From Nocardia sputorum (GTDB lineage Bacteria; Actinomycetota; Actinomycetes; Mycobacteriales; Mycobacteriaceae): DNA of 64,000 nt. The stretch covers positions 4,340,001-4,404,000 of the forward strand of contig NZ_AP026978.1 in the NCBI RefSeq assembly GCF_027924405.1, written 5' to 3'. The notes under the pieces were generated by a model. The model was not told the DNA's origin and made no database searches. It was given only the letters and a program-made list of their open reading frames with translations. The position numbers and the translations under genes were made by a program. Numbering within the stretch: the stretch's first letter is position 1; each line of letters begins with the position of its first letter. Positions 1-10,047 of this stretch are shown here, in pieces.

Positions 1-81
1 CGACCCTGGGCAGGGCCGCGCACGGTATCGGAATCCATCCGTCCGGACGTCACGCAGGACCGGAGGACGCCGCCGGTTCGC

Positions 82-237
82 TCAGTTGTGGCGCGGGTCG
101 GCGGAGGAGTGGGGCCGGGTGATCCGGCGATGGGCCATGACCTCGGCCCACCAGCCGCTGAGCGGGCTGGGGTCGGGCCATACGATCCGATCTCGTTCGT
201 CGTCGTCCGCGACGGGCGCTTCGGGCTTCTCGATCAC
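82..237 (-). CDS. Putative small acidic/basic protein of 51 aa
   Basis: A short reading frame starts at GTG (235-237) about 9 nt after a purine-rich AGAGGA box and ends with TGA at 82. The product is soluble, has an acidic run ADDDERD near residues 10-16, then WPDPSPLSGWW around residues 20-30 and a basic tail. No domain is recognised. The amino-acid composition looks protein-like compared with the arginine-rich overlapping frames, which is the main reason for proposing it. Its function is unknown and it could still be a chance frame; nothing upstream or downstream explains its job. Confidence 0.35.
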   Translation of the reverse strand: MIEKPEAPVADDDERDRIVWPDPSPLSGWWAEVMAHRRITRPHSSADPRHN

Positions 238-1026
238 GATGACATTCCTCTGCGCTGGTGCACGTAGCCGTACACATACTTGCGGAGAGCCCTCGTGTTC
301 GTGCGCGCCGGTAGTCCGCGACAGAGCGCTTCGAAACGGCTGAACATCGAGCAGCGCGGGTTCCTCGCCCCTTTTATCGGATGACCGCGCTGTCGATCCG
401 ATACATCCCACATTTACCACAGCCGCCATGAAACAAACCGATCTTTTCGGTTTACGATCCGGACACCAACTGGTCACTTGGTAACATTTCTGCCCGCTGA
501 ACAGTGAAAATAGCCGCTGGACCAGCTTTCTTACACGAAACCGAAAAAGGGCCCGGGTGGCGAAACGCACCCGGCCGCCGCGCCCCGCCGACGGACGGCA
601 CGCGGACCGGCGGAATCGCGCTTCCCGACGGCTCTCGGCACCCGGCTCGCCGCAGAGCCACGCCTGCTCATCGTTGGCCGAACCCGGCCGAATGCGCGCC
701 CGGTGGCCCGCGTACCCCTCGGCGAGGGGTGATGCCACCCGGGTGCGGCCCGAGCCGCCGGTCGGCGGACAGGAGCCATCGAAAATCCCACGGTCACAAA
801 CCATTCGACTATCGACCGGACAGCCCCGGGCACCACGCGAAGTTTTGCGTCGACTGATTCGGCTCGAGCCACCCGGGTATCCGCCGATTATGGTTCGCCG
901 AACCGAAGCCGTTGGCACACACGACGGAGTCACCCGGGCGCCGAGGCCCACGGACCGGGTGGCGCCCGATGGTTGCCGAAGACGATCGGCGCGGGCGTCC
1001 ATGGCCGACGAAACCAGGTGATACCG
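238..1026. other. Intergenic region, no convincing gene
   Basis: About 790 bases with no frame of coding quality; the long frames here are arginine/proline-rich shadows. It includes a stretch of lower GC near 370-560 that may hold promoters for the small gene on the left. A good Shine-Dalgarno-like AGGTGA lies just before the baeRF gene at 1027. Confidence 0.5.
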
Positions 1027-2103
1027 ATGGCCGACCTCCGCCGGATAATCCGAAAGCACGGTCCCTTCGCCTCGGTCTGCTTCGACAGTTCGCAGGACAC
1101 CGAGGACGCGGCGCGGGAAAGCGAACTGCGCTGGCACTCGATCGACACCGAACTGGAACGCAGCGGAGCCCGGCCGCGCCTGCGGCGGCTGCTGGCCCAG
1201 GCGATCGCGCTGCACCCACCACCGCGGGGCCGCTGCGGCAGACTGCTCATCGCCGACGAGACCGAAGTGCTCGCCGACGAACGCTTGCCGAGCCCGCCGG
1301 CCACCCGGATCGTCCGGGTGTCACCGCTGCCCTATCTGCTGCCGCTCCTGGAAGCGCAGGCGGAGAAGGTGCCGCACGTCGTCGCGCTCGTGGACCGGGT
1401 GGGCTCGGAACTCTACTCGCTGGACGGCCACGGCAGCGAAGCGCGGGAAGCCCTGCGCGGTCCCGCCCACCCGGCGCAGCCGATCCGGCACGACGACTGG
1501 TCGCATCGCACGCTCCGGCAGCGGGTCGCGGATACCACGCGGCGCAACATCCGCGAGTTCGCCGACGAGCTGGACCGGCTGGCCGAGACCGTGCGCGCGG
1601 AGGTCGTCGTGCTCGCCGGGGAAGCGCGAGCCCGTTCGGAATTGCGCGCGGCGTTCGACGCGAAGGGCCGCGACGTCGTCGAGGCCGAAGCCGGTCCGCT
1701 GGCACCGGGTTCGGACCCGAAGGCACTCGACGCGGAGATCCGCGAGATCCTGCATCGGGTGGTGGCGCAGCGCCGCCGCCGGGTGCTCGATCGCTTCGCC
1801 ACCGAGATCCGGCTGCCGGACGGCTTGGCGGTGGCCGGACTGGCCGCGACCACGACCGCGTTGCGCGCCGCCGCCGTGGAGCGGCTGCTGCTCGACCCGG
1901 GGGCGCTGGGCGACCGCCTGGTGCTGGCCGGGACCGCGCCGAACCCGCTGCTCGGCCCGGCCGTGCACAGCTCGGCCGGGGAGATGCGCCGCGCCGACGA
2001 AGCCCTCCCGGTGGCCGCCCTGGCGATCGGGGCCGAGGTCATGCTGGTCGAGGCCGTCGCCGCCCTGCGCGACGGGGTCGGCGCCGTGCTGCGGGACCGC
2101 TAG
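1027..2103 (+). CDS. Vms1/eRF1-like peptidyl-tRNA hydrolase, baeRF family 2 (Rv2629-like)
   Basis: The protein of about 358 aa matches the actinobacterial baeRF2 group, the bacterial branch of the archaeo-eukaryotic release factor fold, whose best-known mycobacterial member is Rv2629. The N-terminus (LRRIIRKHGPFASVCFDSSQ) is characteristic, and the C-terminal region from residue ~290 (RAAAVERLLLDPG, then ALPVAALAIGAEVMLVEA) is the typical eRF1-domain-3-like end. The start at 1027 is chosen because the family begins with this segment and AGGTGA precedes it; an in-frame ATG at 973 would add 18 atypical residues. Family members are thought to act on stalled ribosomes or stress responses. The gene stands alone, convergent with the PAS-ANTAR gene. 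Confidence 0.8.
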   Translation: MADLRRIIRKHGPFASVCFDSSQDTEDAARESELRWHSIDTELERSGARPRLRRLLAQAIALHPPPRGRCGRLLIADETEVLADERLPSPPATRIVRVSPLPYLLPLLEAQAEKVPHVVALVDRVGSELYSLDGHGSEAREALRGPAHPAQPIRHDDWSHRTLRQRVADTTRRNIREFADELDRLAETVRAEVVVLAGEARARSELRAAFDAKGRDVVEAEAGPLAPGSDPKALDAEIREILHRVVAQRRRRVLDRFATEIRLPDGLAVAGLAATTTALRAAAVERLLLDPGALGDRLVLAGTAPNPLLGPAVHSSAGEMRRADEALPVAALAIGAEVMLVEAVAALRDGVGAVLRDR

Positions 2104-2122
2104 GACTCCAGGCGCGGCGACC

Positions 2123-2809
2123 TCACGACTTCGGCACGCGCTCGTGCAGCGTGAGCAGCATGTGGTCGAAGGCGGTCTGCACCGCGGGCGGAGCCTGCGG
2201 CAGACAATCGAGTTCGGCGATGAGCTGGGCGGCGAGGTCGCGCAATTTGACGTTGGTCTCCTGCGAACGCCACTGCAGGACGTGGAACGCCTGGTCGGCG
2301 TTGATCCGGTAGACCCGCATCAGCACGCCCTTGGCCTGCTCGATCAGCGCGCGCGCCTCGAACAGTCTCGGCAGCGTGCCGTCGAGCAGATCCTGGCGTT
2401 CCTCGGCGATGGTGGCCGTCAGGTCGACGTAGTAGCCCGCCGTGCCGACCACGATGCCGTCCTTGTCGGTCATGGTGTCGCCCAGCACGAGGACATGGTG
2501 CGGCACACCGGCGGTGTCGATGATGCGGTGGCGGCTGCAGAACGGTTCGGCGTTGCGGACCGACTTCTCGATCGCCTCGGCGACGTGATCCCGGTCCTCC
2601 GGATGCTTGTGCGCGAGAAGCAACTCGGTCGTCGGCGTCACCGTGTCGGGCGCGTATCCGTGCATCGCGGCAACCTCGTCCGACCACTCCCACCGCTGAT
2701 CGGCGAACCAGAACCGGAAGCTTCCCGTGGTCTGCGGCGTCCCGGCGCCCACCACCCGGGCCACCGTTCCCTCGGCCGTGTCCACGATTCGGCCGCCCGA
2801 TTCGTTCAT
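2123..2809 (-). CDS. PAS-ANTAR RNA-binding antiterminator
   Basis: This 228-aa protein has an N-terminal PAS fold (about residues 30-135, with FRFWFADQRWEWSDEVAAMHGY and HPEDRDHVAE) and a C-terminal ANTAR domain (about 140-205; RALIEQAKGVLMRVYRI is the conserved helix). ANTAR domains bind paired hairpins in nascent RNA and prevent transcription termination; the PAS domain would supply the signal. There is no histidine-kinase partner next to it, as is usual for PAS-ANTAR proteins of Nocardia and Mycobacterium. It is transcribed towards the baeRF gene, and the two 3' ends are 19 bases apart. The ligand and RNA targets are unknown. Confidence 0.85.
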   Translation of the reverse strand: MNESGGRIVDTAEGTVARVVGAGTPQTTGSFRFWFADQRWEWSDEVAAMHGYAPDTVTPTTELLLAHKHPEDRDHVAEAIEKSVRNAEPFCSRHRIIDTAGVPHHVLVLGDTMTDKDGIVVGTAGYYVDLTATIAEERQDLLDGTLPRLFEARALIEQAKGVLMRVYRINADQAFHVLQWRSQETNVKLRDLAAQLIAELDCLPQAPPAVQTAFDHMLLTLHERVPKS

Positions 2810-3169
2810 CGCGTCCGTATGCTCCTGCCTGCAGCGTCGTACCGTGCATCCCTTCGGTCGAGACAGCCGTCCCGACCTGCGGTGACGACATCATCTTAGG
2901 CCGATCGAAGCGAGTTTCCGGCACGGCCGGGGATGCTCGGCGACACCGCCATCCCCCGCCGTCGTCAGAACAGACCTCTGGTATGCGAACTGCCTATGAC
3001 AGAGGAAGCGCACCTCGTCTTCACGCGGCGCGATGGAGCCACGCCCGGATTGGCGAAACGGGTTCGCGCAGCGACACGCAGGCCGCCGGGGCTCCGGACA
3101 GCCGGTTCCCCGCACGCCGAACGGAGAGGGACGGCTGCCGCGCCTGCGTGGGTGCGGATAGTCTTGGGT
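2810..3169. other. Intergenic region upstream of the PAS-ANTAR gene
   Basis: No coding frame of good quality is seen. The region must contain the promoter of the PAS-ANTAR gene (transcribed leftwards) and ends at the strong hairpin at 3170-3204 behind the S1-domain gene. Confidence 0.5.
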
Positions 3170-3204
3170 GTGTGCCGGGGCAGGTGGAGTCTGCCCCGGC
3201 ACAC
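3170..3204 (-). terminator. Hairpin terminator behind the S1-domain gene
   Basis: Perfect 14-bp inverted repeat (GTGTGCCGGGGCAG at 3170-3183, its complement at 3191-3204) with a 7-base loop, 12 bases past the stop of the S1-domain gene. There is no long T tract, as is common for actinobacterial terminators. Confidence 0.75.
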
Positions 3205-3216
3205 CCGTGCCGAGCG

Positions 3217-3471
3217 TCAGTCAGCGTGCGCCAGAGAGACCCGCTGCCTCTCGGCATCGATATCGAGAACGCGCACCGTCAGAGTGGCACCGATCTGCGG
3301 CTCGGTAGACCACTCGGTTCGGTGCAGCAACCCGTGAATGCCCGGAGCGACCTCCAAGAACGCGCCGAACGGGGCGATGTGGACGACGGCAGCCTCGAGC
3401 ACGGAGCCCTGCGCGTGCGCGGCGACGAAATCCGGCCAGCCGCGCTGCGGCGATGATTCCGAAGGGGACAT
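3217..3471 (-). CDS. S1-domain RNA-binding protein (84 aa)
   Basis: A single S1/OB-fold domain fills the protein: GSVLEAAVVHIAPFGAFLEVAPGIHGLLH (given here as the region of residues 22-50) and DIDAERQRVSLA at the end are typical S1 strands. Single-S1 proteins bind RNA and usually act on ribosome- or RNase-related processes, but the exact partner is not known. A near-perfect ribosome-binding site (GGAAGGAGGTGA) lies 5 bases before the ATG at 3471, so strong translation is expected. It is a lone gene with its own hairpin terminator. Confidence 0.8.
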   Translation of the reverse strand: MSPSESSPQRGWPDFVAAHAQGSVLEAAVVHIAPFGAFLEVAPGIHGLLHRTEWSTEPQIGATLTVRVLDIDAERQRVSLAHAD

Positions 3472-3730
3472 GTGTTCACCTCCTTCCGATGTCCCTGTAG
3501 TTCATGGGATTTCGCGAAGAAGGCGGGCGGGCCCCTGGCCTGCCGGAAGATCACAGCGCGGCCGGGTAACCGTTCTGTGTGCGGCGTGTCGCCGACCCGG
3601 CAGTCATCGCGACGACCATAACCCAGCGCGTCGCCATGGAACAAGGACGAAATTCGGAAAGCAGCGAAAAGTACGGTCGGAAAGCGATTTTCGCGCTCCC
3701 GAGACGTCCTCCCGCGGGTGTGAGAGCGCG

Positions 3731-5338
3731 TCAGCGCGAACGTCCGGACCAGAACGCGCAGTCGTGGCGGGCGGCGAAATCGTCCGTCATGAAACTGCCG
3801 GTCGCGCGCATGGTCAGCGCGGGCCCGTCGGTGCCCTGCCCGGCCGATTCCGGCCAGGCCGACCATTGCGGCGAGCCGGGAGCGTTCGGGTCGCCGGTAT
3901 GAGCGAAGGTGGTCCACCATCGTTGCATCTGCGCGGCGAACGCGGCGGACGCTCCGGTCCAGGGAATCGGCAGTCCCATGAATCTGGTGAACAGATACAA
4001 CAACTCGGAGGAGTGGAAGGCCCCGGGCAGAATCGGATCGGCCGCACCGAGGGGCGCCTGATCGAATTCGTACTGCCACAGCGGATGGCCGGCCTCGCGC
4101 GCCGTCCGGCTGGTGATCAGCGCCGGACAGGCGAATCGGCTGTCGGTGATCACGGCGATCTGGGCAGCCGCCGGTGAGGGGTACCGGGCGAGCGGATATC
4201 GAGCCAGCACCTGGTCGGCGTCGGCGCCGAAAGACTCGCGCACGTAACGTTCATAGCTTGCCGCGTCCGGGACATGGCCGACGGCATAGTCGGTTTCGGC
4301 GACGCTCAGTGCGCCTTCCGCGCTGGTGCTCCCGACGATCAGCGGCGCCTTCCTCACGTCTCCCGTCAGGGCGGCGTCGAGTGTCCGAGTGATGACGACA
4401 CCGTCGATACTCGGCACCCAGATGGGAGTCTGCCCGTCGGACTCGACGTTCGGCGCGTCCAGGAGGGTCGCCGGGGGCAGCGCGCGCAGGCAGGCCAGCC
4501 GGGTTGCGGCGTCGGCGCATCCGACGCGCTCCGCATAGCGCCGCGAGCGCGCGAAGGCGTCAGCCGGATCGATGGGGGCCAGGGGCGCTTGCGCGCAGGC
4601 GCCGCTCTGCACGATCGCTTTGGCGAACAGGGCGTCGGACCCGGGTGCGGCGAAATGCGTGCAGACGCTCACGCCGCCGGCCGACTCACCGAATATCGTG
4701 ACATTGCCCGGATCGCCGCCGAAGGCGGGCGCGTTGTCGCGCACCCACCGCAGAGCGGCTTGCTGGTCCTGGATACCGGCCGTTCCGGTGGCGCCGCCGG
4801 ATTCGGCCGTGAGTTCGGGCAGCGACAGGAAGCCGAACGGTCCGAGGCGGTAATTGGGGATGGCCACGATGACGTCGCCGTCGGCGGCCATCCGGGTGGG
4901 TCCGTCGTATTCGCTGTTGGAGCCGTTGATATAGCCGCCACCGTGGAGGAACACCATGACGGGCAGCGGGCGCTCCCGGGCGCGGTCCGGCGCGTATACG
5001 TCGATGGTCAGGCAATCTTCGCTGGTGGGGCCGAGCGGCGGTAGACCGGGCAGGTATCCGTTCTGCGAACACTGCGGCCCGTGGTCGCGCGCGGGGCGCA
5101 CGCCGGGCCACGGCGGAACCGGACGCGGCGGGCCGAACCGCGCTGAGCCTCCGGTGGGCGCGGCGAACGGGATGCCCAGGTATTCGACGGTTCCGTCGGC
5201 GACGCGACCGGAGATCGAGCCGCCGGTCACCAGCACCTCCAGCGGCGCCGACGCGACCACGGACGCCGGGATACCCGCGAACCACGAACCGGTGACGACC
5301 GTCAGGGCGATCACGGTTCGCACGATCCAACGAATCAT
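3731..5338 (-). CDS. Secreted carboxylesterase, type B
   Basis: A 535-aa alpha/beta-hydrolase of the type B carboxylesterase (cholinesterase-like) family that hydrolyses carboxylic esters, probably outside the membrane. The ATG at 5338 begins a signal peptide (basic MIRWIVR, then a hydrophobic segment to about residue 30). Family landmarks are visible: YLGIPFAAPT near the N-terminus, EDCLTIDVYAP, the oxyanion HGGGYINGS, and the nucleophile elbow GESAGG. A more upstream in-frame start at 5581 would give an arginine-rich extension without a signal peptide and is rejected. The substrate cannot be told from sequence. It stands alone and is not obviously part of the polyketide cluster to its right. 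Confidence 0.85.
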   Translation of the reverse strand: MIRWIVRTVIALTVVTGSWFAGIPASVVASAPLEVLVTGGSISGRVADGTVEYLGIPFAAPTGGSARFGPPRPVPPWPGVRPARDHGPQCSQNGYLPGLPPLGPTSEDCLTIDVYAPDRARERPLPVMVFLHGGGYINGSNSEYDGPTRMAADGDVIVAIPNYRLGPFGFLSLPELTAESGGATGTAGIQDQQAALRWVRDNAPAFGGDPGNVTIFGESAGGVSVCTHFAAPGSDALFAKAIVQSGACAQAPLAPIDPADAFARSRRYAERVGCADAATRLACLRALPPATLLDAPNVESDGQTPIWVPSIDGVVITRTLDAALTGDVRKAPLIVGSTSAEGALSVAETDYAVGHVPDAASYERYVRESFGADADQVLARYPLARYPSPAAAQIAVITDSRFACPALITSRTAREAGHPLWQYEFDQAPLGAADPILPGAFHSSELLYLFTRFMGLPIPWTGASAAFAAQMQRWWTTFAHTGDPNAPGSPQWSAWPESAGQGTDGPALTMRATGSFMTDDFAARHDCAFWSGRSR

Positions 5339-5766
5339 CGCTGCCCCATACCTCCGATGCGGTCGCTGCGGTCGGCGGCGGGGCTTCCGGCCTCGTCCGC
5401 CGCGGTAGCCCGATCGGCTCGGCGTCGCGGCGCGCTGCCGGATCGGCAGTCGACCGGCCGCACGCGACGGAAGCCGAATCGTCGCTGCAACCCTCATCCG
5501 GTGGATCACACGCACGGCGCCCGTAGACTCCGGTCCCACTCCGCCGACGATGTCCGAATCCCTGCCCGGGGCAGCGGACATCGCGCCCGGCCCTCATCGT
5601 CCGCTCACTCCATGACGTCCCCGCAACCCATCTGAGCTGGAGCGATAGCACCTCGGGTGATGCTACAGCGGTCCGGTGCGCGGCGCGGGACATGACGCAA
5701 CTGTTCGGATCGCCCCAGTCGGCATCGCCGCGTGTTCCGGTCCGATCGCGAGAGCCGGATCGGGCG
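5339..5766. other. Intergenic region between esterase and polyketide cluster
   Basis: About 430 bases without a credible gene. It separates the 3' end of the polyketide operon (stop at 5767) from the esterase promoter. No strong terminator hairpin was identified by eye. Confidence 0.45.
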
Positions 5767-8700
5767 TCAGTTCTCGGTGAGCACAGCCAATTCCTCGGTG
5801 AGGATCTTGATCGTTTCGCGGATCTGATCCTCGGTATGGCAGGCGGTGACGAAGAACCGCAGGCGCGCGAGGTGCTCCGGTACCGCCGGGTACAGGATCG
5901 GGTTGACGTTGACGCCGCGGCGCAGCAGGGCGTTCGACAGTTTCAGCGTCTTCAGCGAGTCACCCACGATGCACGGGATGATCGGCGTGTCGTGGCTGTC
6001 GCCCGTGTCGATGCCCGCCTCCCTGGCCAGCCGCAGGAACAGCCGGGAGTTGCGGCGCAAACGTTCCAGCGGTTCGCCCTCGGACCGCAGCTGCCGGATG
6101 GCCGCGGCCGAGGCGGCCGCGTTCATCGGCGTCATGCCGACGCTGTAGACGAAGCCCGGCGTCGTGTACTTCAAGAAGCGGATCAGCTCCGCGCTGCCCG
6201 CGACGTAGCCGCCGCACCCGGCCAGCGCTTTCGACGTGGTCCCGGACCACAATTCGACATCATCGCGATCGACGCCGAAGTGCTCGCCGATGCCGCCGCC
6301 GCCCGCGCCAAGCACGCCGACGCTGTGCGCCTCGTCGATCATCAACAGCGCCTTGTGCTTCTTCTTCACCGCGATGATCGCGGGCAGGTCCGGGATGTCG
6401 CCGTCCTGGCTGTAGACGCCCTCGATCAGGATCAGCACCCGCCGGTACTGGTGGCGGATCTCGGTCAGCAGTTCGTCGAGGGCGGCGTGGTCGTTGTGCG
6501 GGAACGGACGGCGCGTCGCGCCCGACAGCTTGCAGCCCTGCATGATGCTGTCGTGGGCGAGGCTGTCGTGGATCACCAGGTCCTCCGGCCCGACCAGGTG
6601 CCCGATGATCGTGACGTTCGTGGAGTGGCCGCCGACCAGCGCGATGGCGTCCTCGGTGCCGAGCAGGCCCGCGAGTTCCGCCTCGAGTTCGCGGTGCACC
6701 GGCTTCTCGCCGGAGAGGATCCGGCTGGCCGAGCACGAGCTGCCGTAGCGCGCCACCGCGTCTTGCACGGCGGCGACGACCGCCGGATGGCCGGACAATC
6801 CGAGGTAGTTGTAGCTGGAGAAGTTGATCGCGGGCGCGCCGTCGACCACGGAGGTGTCCCGGGTGACGCCGTCGTTGATCAAGAAGTAGGGGTTGCGCAA
6901 GCCGAGCGCTTCCGCGCCGGAGACCCGCTCGGCGAGCGCCTTCACCTCCGCGAAGTCCGCGATCCGGTACTCCGGCTCGACCGCCGTGCGCTGGGGTTCG
7001 GGCGCTTCGGCAGGGACGGGTTCGGGTTGCCGCGGCGCGGGCGCGCCCGCCTGTCCGGTGACGTAGGCGAGGACGTCACCGAGCGTCGTCGTGGGCGTGA
7101 ACCGGGCCGGGTCGATGGTCACCGCGGGCAGCTTGCGAACGAGCGCGGCGATCAGATCGGTCAGCATGAGCGAGTCGAAGCCCAGGTCGTCGCCGAGGGT
7201 TTGGGCCTCGCGGAGCCGATCGGCCGGGAACCCGCTCACCCTGGCGAACTCGGCGCGGACGACACCCGCGACGGCTTCCGCGTCGACCGGCCGGTCCGCG
7301 GCGGTGGTCCGCGCCGCGGCCGCTTGTGCCGCCGGCGCAGCGCTACCCACCTGCGGGACGCGCCCAGCGGGCGGAGCGCCCACCAGGCTCGCCAGTACGG
7401 CGTTCTGTTCACGGAAGAGTGCGATCAACTGGTCCATCGAAGTTTCCTCTGGTGCTGCGGAGGGCGCAGGCGTAGTGCTCGGTTCGAGCCAGAAGCGCTG
7501 GCCGGTGGCGAACTCGTAGCCGGGCAGCCGACGCCGGACGCGCTGTTCGGGTTCGTAGAGCCGGTCCCACTCGGGGTCTAGGCCGTCGCGATACAGGGCC
7601 GCGACGGTGGCGGCGAGCTCGTCGCCGGTCGCGCCCGGCCCCGGGCTGGGTGTCAGGCAGCGCGCCGCGAGATCCGGGCGGACGCGGCCGACCAGCCCGG
7701 TGAGGATGCGACGCGGCCCGATCTCGACGACATGGCTTGGATCGGTGCCGAGCGCGGCCTCGACGGCCGCGCCGAATCGGACGGTGGCACGGACGTGCTC
7801 GGTCCAGTACGCGGCGTCCATCGGCTCGTCGGCCTCGAGCAGGCGCCCGCGCACGGTCGAGTAGAGGGGCAGAGCCGGCGTGCGATAGACGCATTCGCGG
7901 GCGACGGCCTCGAACCGCTCGAGCATGGGATCCATCAGCGGACTGTGGAAGGCGTGGGACACGGTGAGCGCCTTGGCGCCCACCCCGCGCGCCGCGAGTG
8001 CCTCCCGCACCCGGTCGATCGCCTCGGCGGCGCCGGACAACACGATCTCCTTCGGTCCGTTGATCGCGGCGATCGCGACCCCGGAACGATCGGCGAGCAG
8101 GTCGGCGAGGTCGTCCGCGTCCGCCCGCACGGCGAGCATCGCACCGCCCGCGGGCAACCGCTGCATCAGCTCGCCGCGCGCGACGACGAGACGGCAGGCG
8201 TCGTCCAGGTCGAACACGCCCGCCACCGCCGCGGCCGCGAACTCGCCGATGCTGTGCCCGAGCACCCAGGCGGGACGAACGCCGGCGTCGGCGAGCGATT
8301 TCGCCACGGCGTACTCCATCGCGAAGATCGCAGGTTGCGCGAGATCGGTGCGGTCGAGCTCGATGTGCTCGTCGAGCATCAGCTCGCGCACGGAGCGACC
8401 GAGCGGGGCCCGCATGGCCTGGTCGACCAGTTCCAGCGCGCGCCGGAACAACGGACTGGCCGCGTTCAGCGCACGCGCCATGCCCGCGAATTGCGATCCT
8501 TGCCCGGTGAACATCCAGCCGACGCCGAGCGGGCGCACCACCCCGGTTTCGGTGCCGTCGCGCAACCGCGCGATCGCGGTGTCACGATCGGCGGCGACCA
8601 CGGCGAGCCGGGCGCGCCCGGACGCCTTGACGTGGTTGCTCGTCCAGCAGAGTTGCGCGAAATGGTCCGGCGAGCAGGCGGCCAAGGCATCGGCGAGGCG

Positions 8701-10047
8701 ATGAGCATTGCGCCGCAACCCTTCGGCGTCGTTCGCCGAGACCGTCAGCACTCCCCCGCCGGACGCCGTCGGCGTTGCGGCGGCGGGGGCGCTGCCCAGC
8801 ACGACATGGGCGTTCGTGCCGCCGATACCGAAGCTGCTGACTCCGCCGTAGCCGGGACCCGCCAGCGGCATGGGCTCGGCGAGCAGCCGCAGCCCCTGCT
8901 GCGCCATGCGCAGGCGCGGGTTCTCCTGATCGGCGAACCGCGACGGCGGTACGACGCCGTGCCACAGGCCGAGGGCGACCTTGATCAGGCCCGCCACGCC
9001 CGCGGCGCCCTCGGTGTGGCCGAGATTGCCCTTGATCGAACCGATTCCACACGGCCGTGTCCGGTCCCGCCCGTGCAGCTGTCCCAGCGCCTTGACCTCG
9101 ATCATGTCACCGAGCACTGTTCCGGTGCCGTGTGCCTCGAGGAAGTCCACCTGCTCGGGCCGCACCCCGGCGCGCTCGCACGCCTCGCCGATCACCTGCT
9201 GCTGCGCCCACCGGTTCGGCGCCGTGATGCCGTTGCTGCGCCCGTCGGAATTGACCGCGCTGCCCTTGATCACCGCGTAGATCGGCAGGCCCGCCGCCTG
9301 GGCGTCGGCGAGCCGCCGCAGCACGAGCACCGCCACGCCCTCCCCGCGCACGATTCCGTCGGCGCTGCCGCTGAACGGCTTGCACCGCGCGTCCGGCGCG
9401 GACAGACCCGCCTGGGTGTAGAAGACCCCGACCGCGGGCGTGAGCACGAGGTTGACCCCACCGGCGACCGCCTGGTCGCACTCGCCGGAAGCCAGTGCGC
9501 CGCAGGCGAGATGGACCGCGACCAGCGACGACGAGCAGGCCGTATCGACCGCGACACTCGGCCCCTCGAGATCGAACTGGTAGGACAGCCGGTTGGCGGT
9601 CATGAAGTACCCGTTGCCGGAGCCGTGCTGCGGCGTGATCGCGGCGTAGTCGCTCATCTGCAGGTTGGCCCATTCGTTGGCCATCACGCCGACGAAAACG
9701 CCGGTTCGCGAACCCGCCTCGCCGCGCGGGTCGAGTGTGGCGTCCTCGAAAGCCCGCCAGGTGGCTTGCAGCAGCAGCCGCTGTTGCGGATCCATCGCCT
9801 CGGCTTCCCGCGGGGCGATACCGAAGAACTCGGCGTCGAACGCGTCCGCGTCGTCGAGGAAGCCGCCGCTGCGGGTGTTGATCGTGCCGGGGGCACCGGC
9901 CGGATCGTGGAAGTCGGCGGCGTTCCAGCGGCTCGAGGGGACCTCGGAGATCGCGTCACGTCCATCCATCAGCAGCCGCCACAGCGCGGCCGGATCAGGC
10001 GCTTGGGGGAATCGGCAGTCGATGCCGACGATAGCGATGTCGGTCAT
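5767..10047 (-). CDS. PKS with KS-AT-ACP and C-terminal alpha-oxoamine synthase (RedL-like)
   Basis: A 1426-aa modular enzyme. The ketosynthase (residues 1-420) has Cys171 in DTACSSS and His306/His344 in EAHGTGT and GHTEGAAG. The acyltransferase (510-830) has GQGSQ, Ser599 in GHSIGE, and HAFH at 698-701, which predicts malonyl-CoA. An ACP (925-1000) carries Ser959 in LGFDSL. The C-terminal PLP domain (1035-1425) is an alpha-oxoamine synthase with DEAHS at 1238 and the PLP lysine K1273 in TTSKALAG. The expected chemistry is one malonyl extension of a fatty acyl chain, then decarboxylative condensation with an amino acid to release an alpha-amino ketone. The start overlaps the ACP stop (ATGA). 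The order matches RedL of undecylprodigiosin synthesis, where the ligase and ACP are fused to the N-terminus. Confidence 0.92.
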   Translation of the reverse strand: MTDIAIVGIDCRFPQAPDPAALWRLLMDGRDAISEVPSSRWNAADFHDPAGAPGTINTRSGGFLDDADAFDAEFFGIAPREAEAMDPQQRLLLQATWRAFEDATLDPRGEAGSRTGVFVGVMANEWANLQMSDYAAITPQHGSGNGYFMTANRLSYQFDLEGPSVAVDTACSSSLVAVHLACGALASGECDQAVAGGVNLVLTPAVGVFYTQAGLSAPDARCKPFSGSADGIVRGEGVAVLVLRRLADAQAAGLPIYAVIKGSAVNSDGRSNGITAPNRWAQQQVIGEACERAGVRPEQVDFLEAHGTGTVLGDMIEVKALGQLHGRDRTRPCGIGSIKGNLGHTEGAAGVAGLIKVALGLWHGVVPPSRFADQENPRLRMAQQGLRLLAEPMPLAGPGYGGVSSFGIGGTNAHVVLGSAPAAATPTASGGGVLTVSANDAEGLRRNAHRLADALAACSPDHFAQLCWTSNHVKASGRARLAVVAADRDTAIARLRDGTETGVVRPLGVGWMFTGQGSQFAGMARALNAASPLFRRALELVDQAMRAPLGRSVRELMLDEHIELDRTDLAQPAIFAMEYAVAKSLADAGVRPAWVLGHSIGEFAAAAVAGVFDLDDACRLVVARGELMQRLPAGGAMLAVRADADDLADLLADRSGVAIAAINGPKEIVLSGAAEAIDRVREALAARGVGAKALTVSHAFHSPLMDPMLERFEAVARECVYRTPALPLYSTVRGRLLEADEPMDAAYWTEHVRATVRFGAAVEAALGTDPSHVVEIGPRRILTGLVGRVRPDLAARCLTPSPGPGATGDELAATVAALYRDGLDPEWDRLYEPEQRVRRRLPGYEFATGQRFWLEPSTTPAPSAAPEETSMDQLIALFREQNAVLASLVGAPPAGRVPQVGSAAPAAQAAAARTTAADRPVDAEAVAGVVRAEFARVSGFPADRLREAQTLGDDLGFDSLMLTDLIAALVRKLPAVTIDPARFTPTTTLGDVLAYVTGQAGAPAPRQPEPVPAEAPEPQRTAVEPEYRIADFAEVKALAERVSGAEALGLRNPYFLINDGVTRDTSVVDGAPAINFSSYNYLGLSGHPAVVAAVQDAVARYGSSCSASRILSGEKPVHRELEAELAGLLGTEDAIALVGGHSTNVTIIGHLVGPEDLVIHDSLAHDSIMQGCKLSGATRRPFPHNDHAALDELLTEIRHQYRRVLILIEGVYSQDGDIPDLPAIIAVKKKHKALLMIDEAHSVGVLGAGGGGIGEHFGVDRDDVELWSGTTSKALAGCGGYVAGSAELIRFLKYTTPGFVYSVGMTPMNAAASAAAIRQLRSEGEPLERLRRNSRLFLRLAREAGIDTGDSHDTPIIPCIVGDSLKTLKLSNALLRRGVNVNPILYPAVPEHLARLRFFVTACHTEDQIRETIKILTEELAVLTEN

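Noticed and set aside
912..2312. 466-codon plus-strand frame overlapping baeRF
   Set aside because: Same strand but another frame, dominated by Arg/Gly/Ala/Pro; no domain, no ribosome site.
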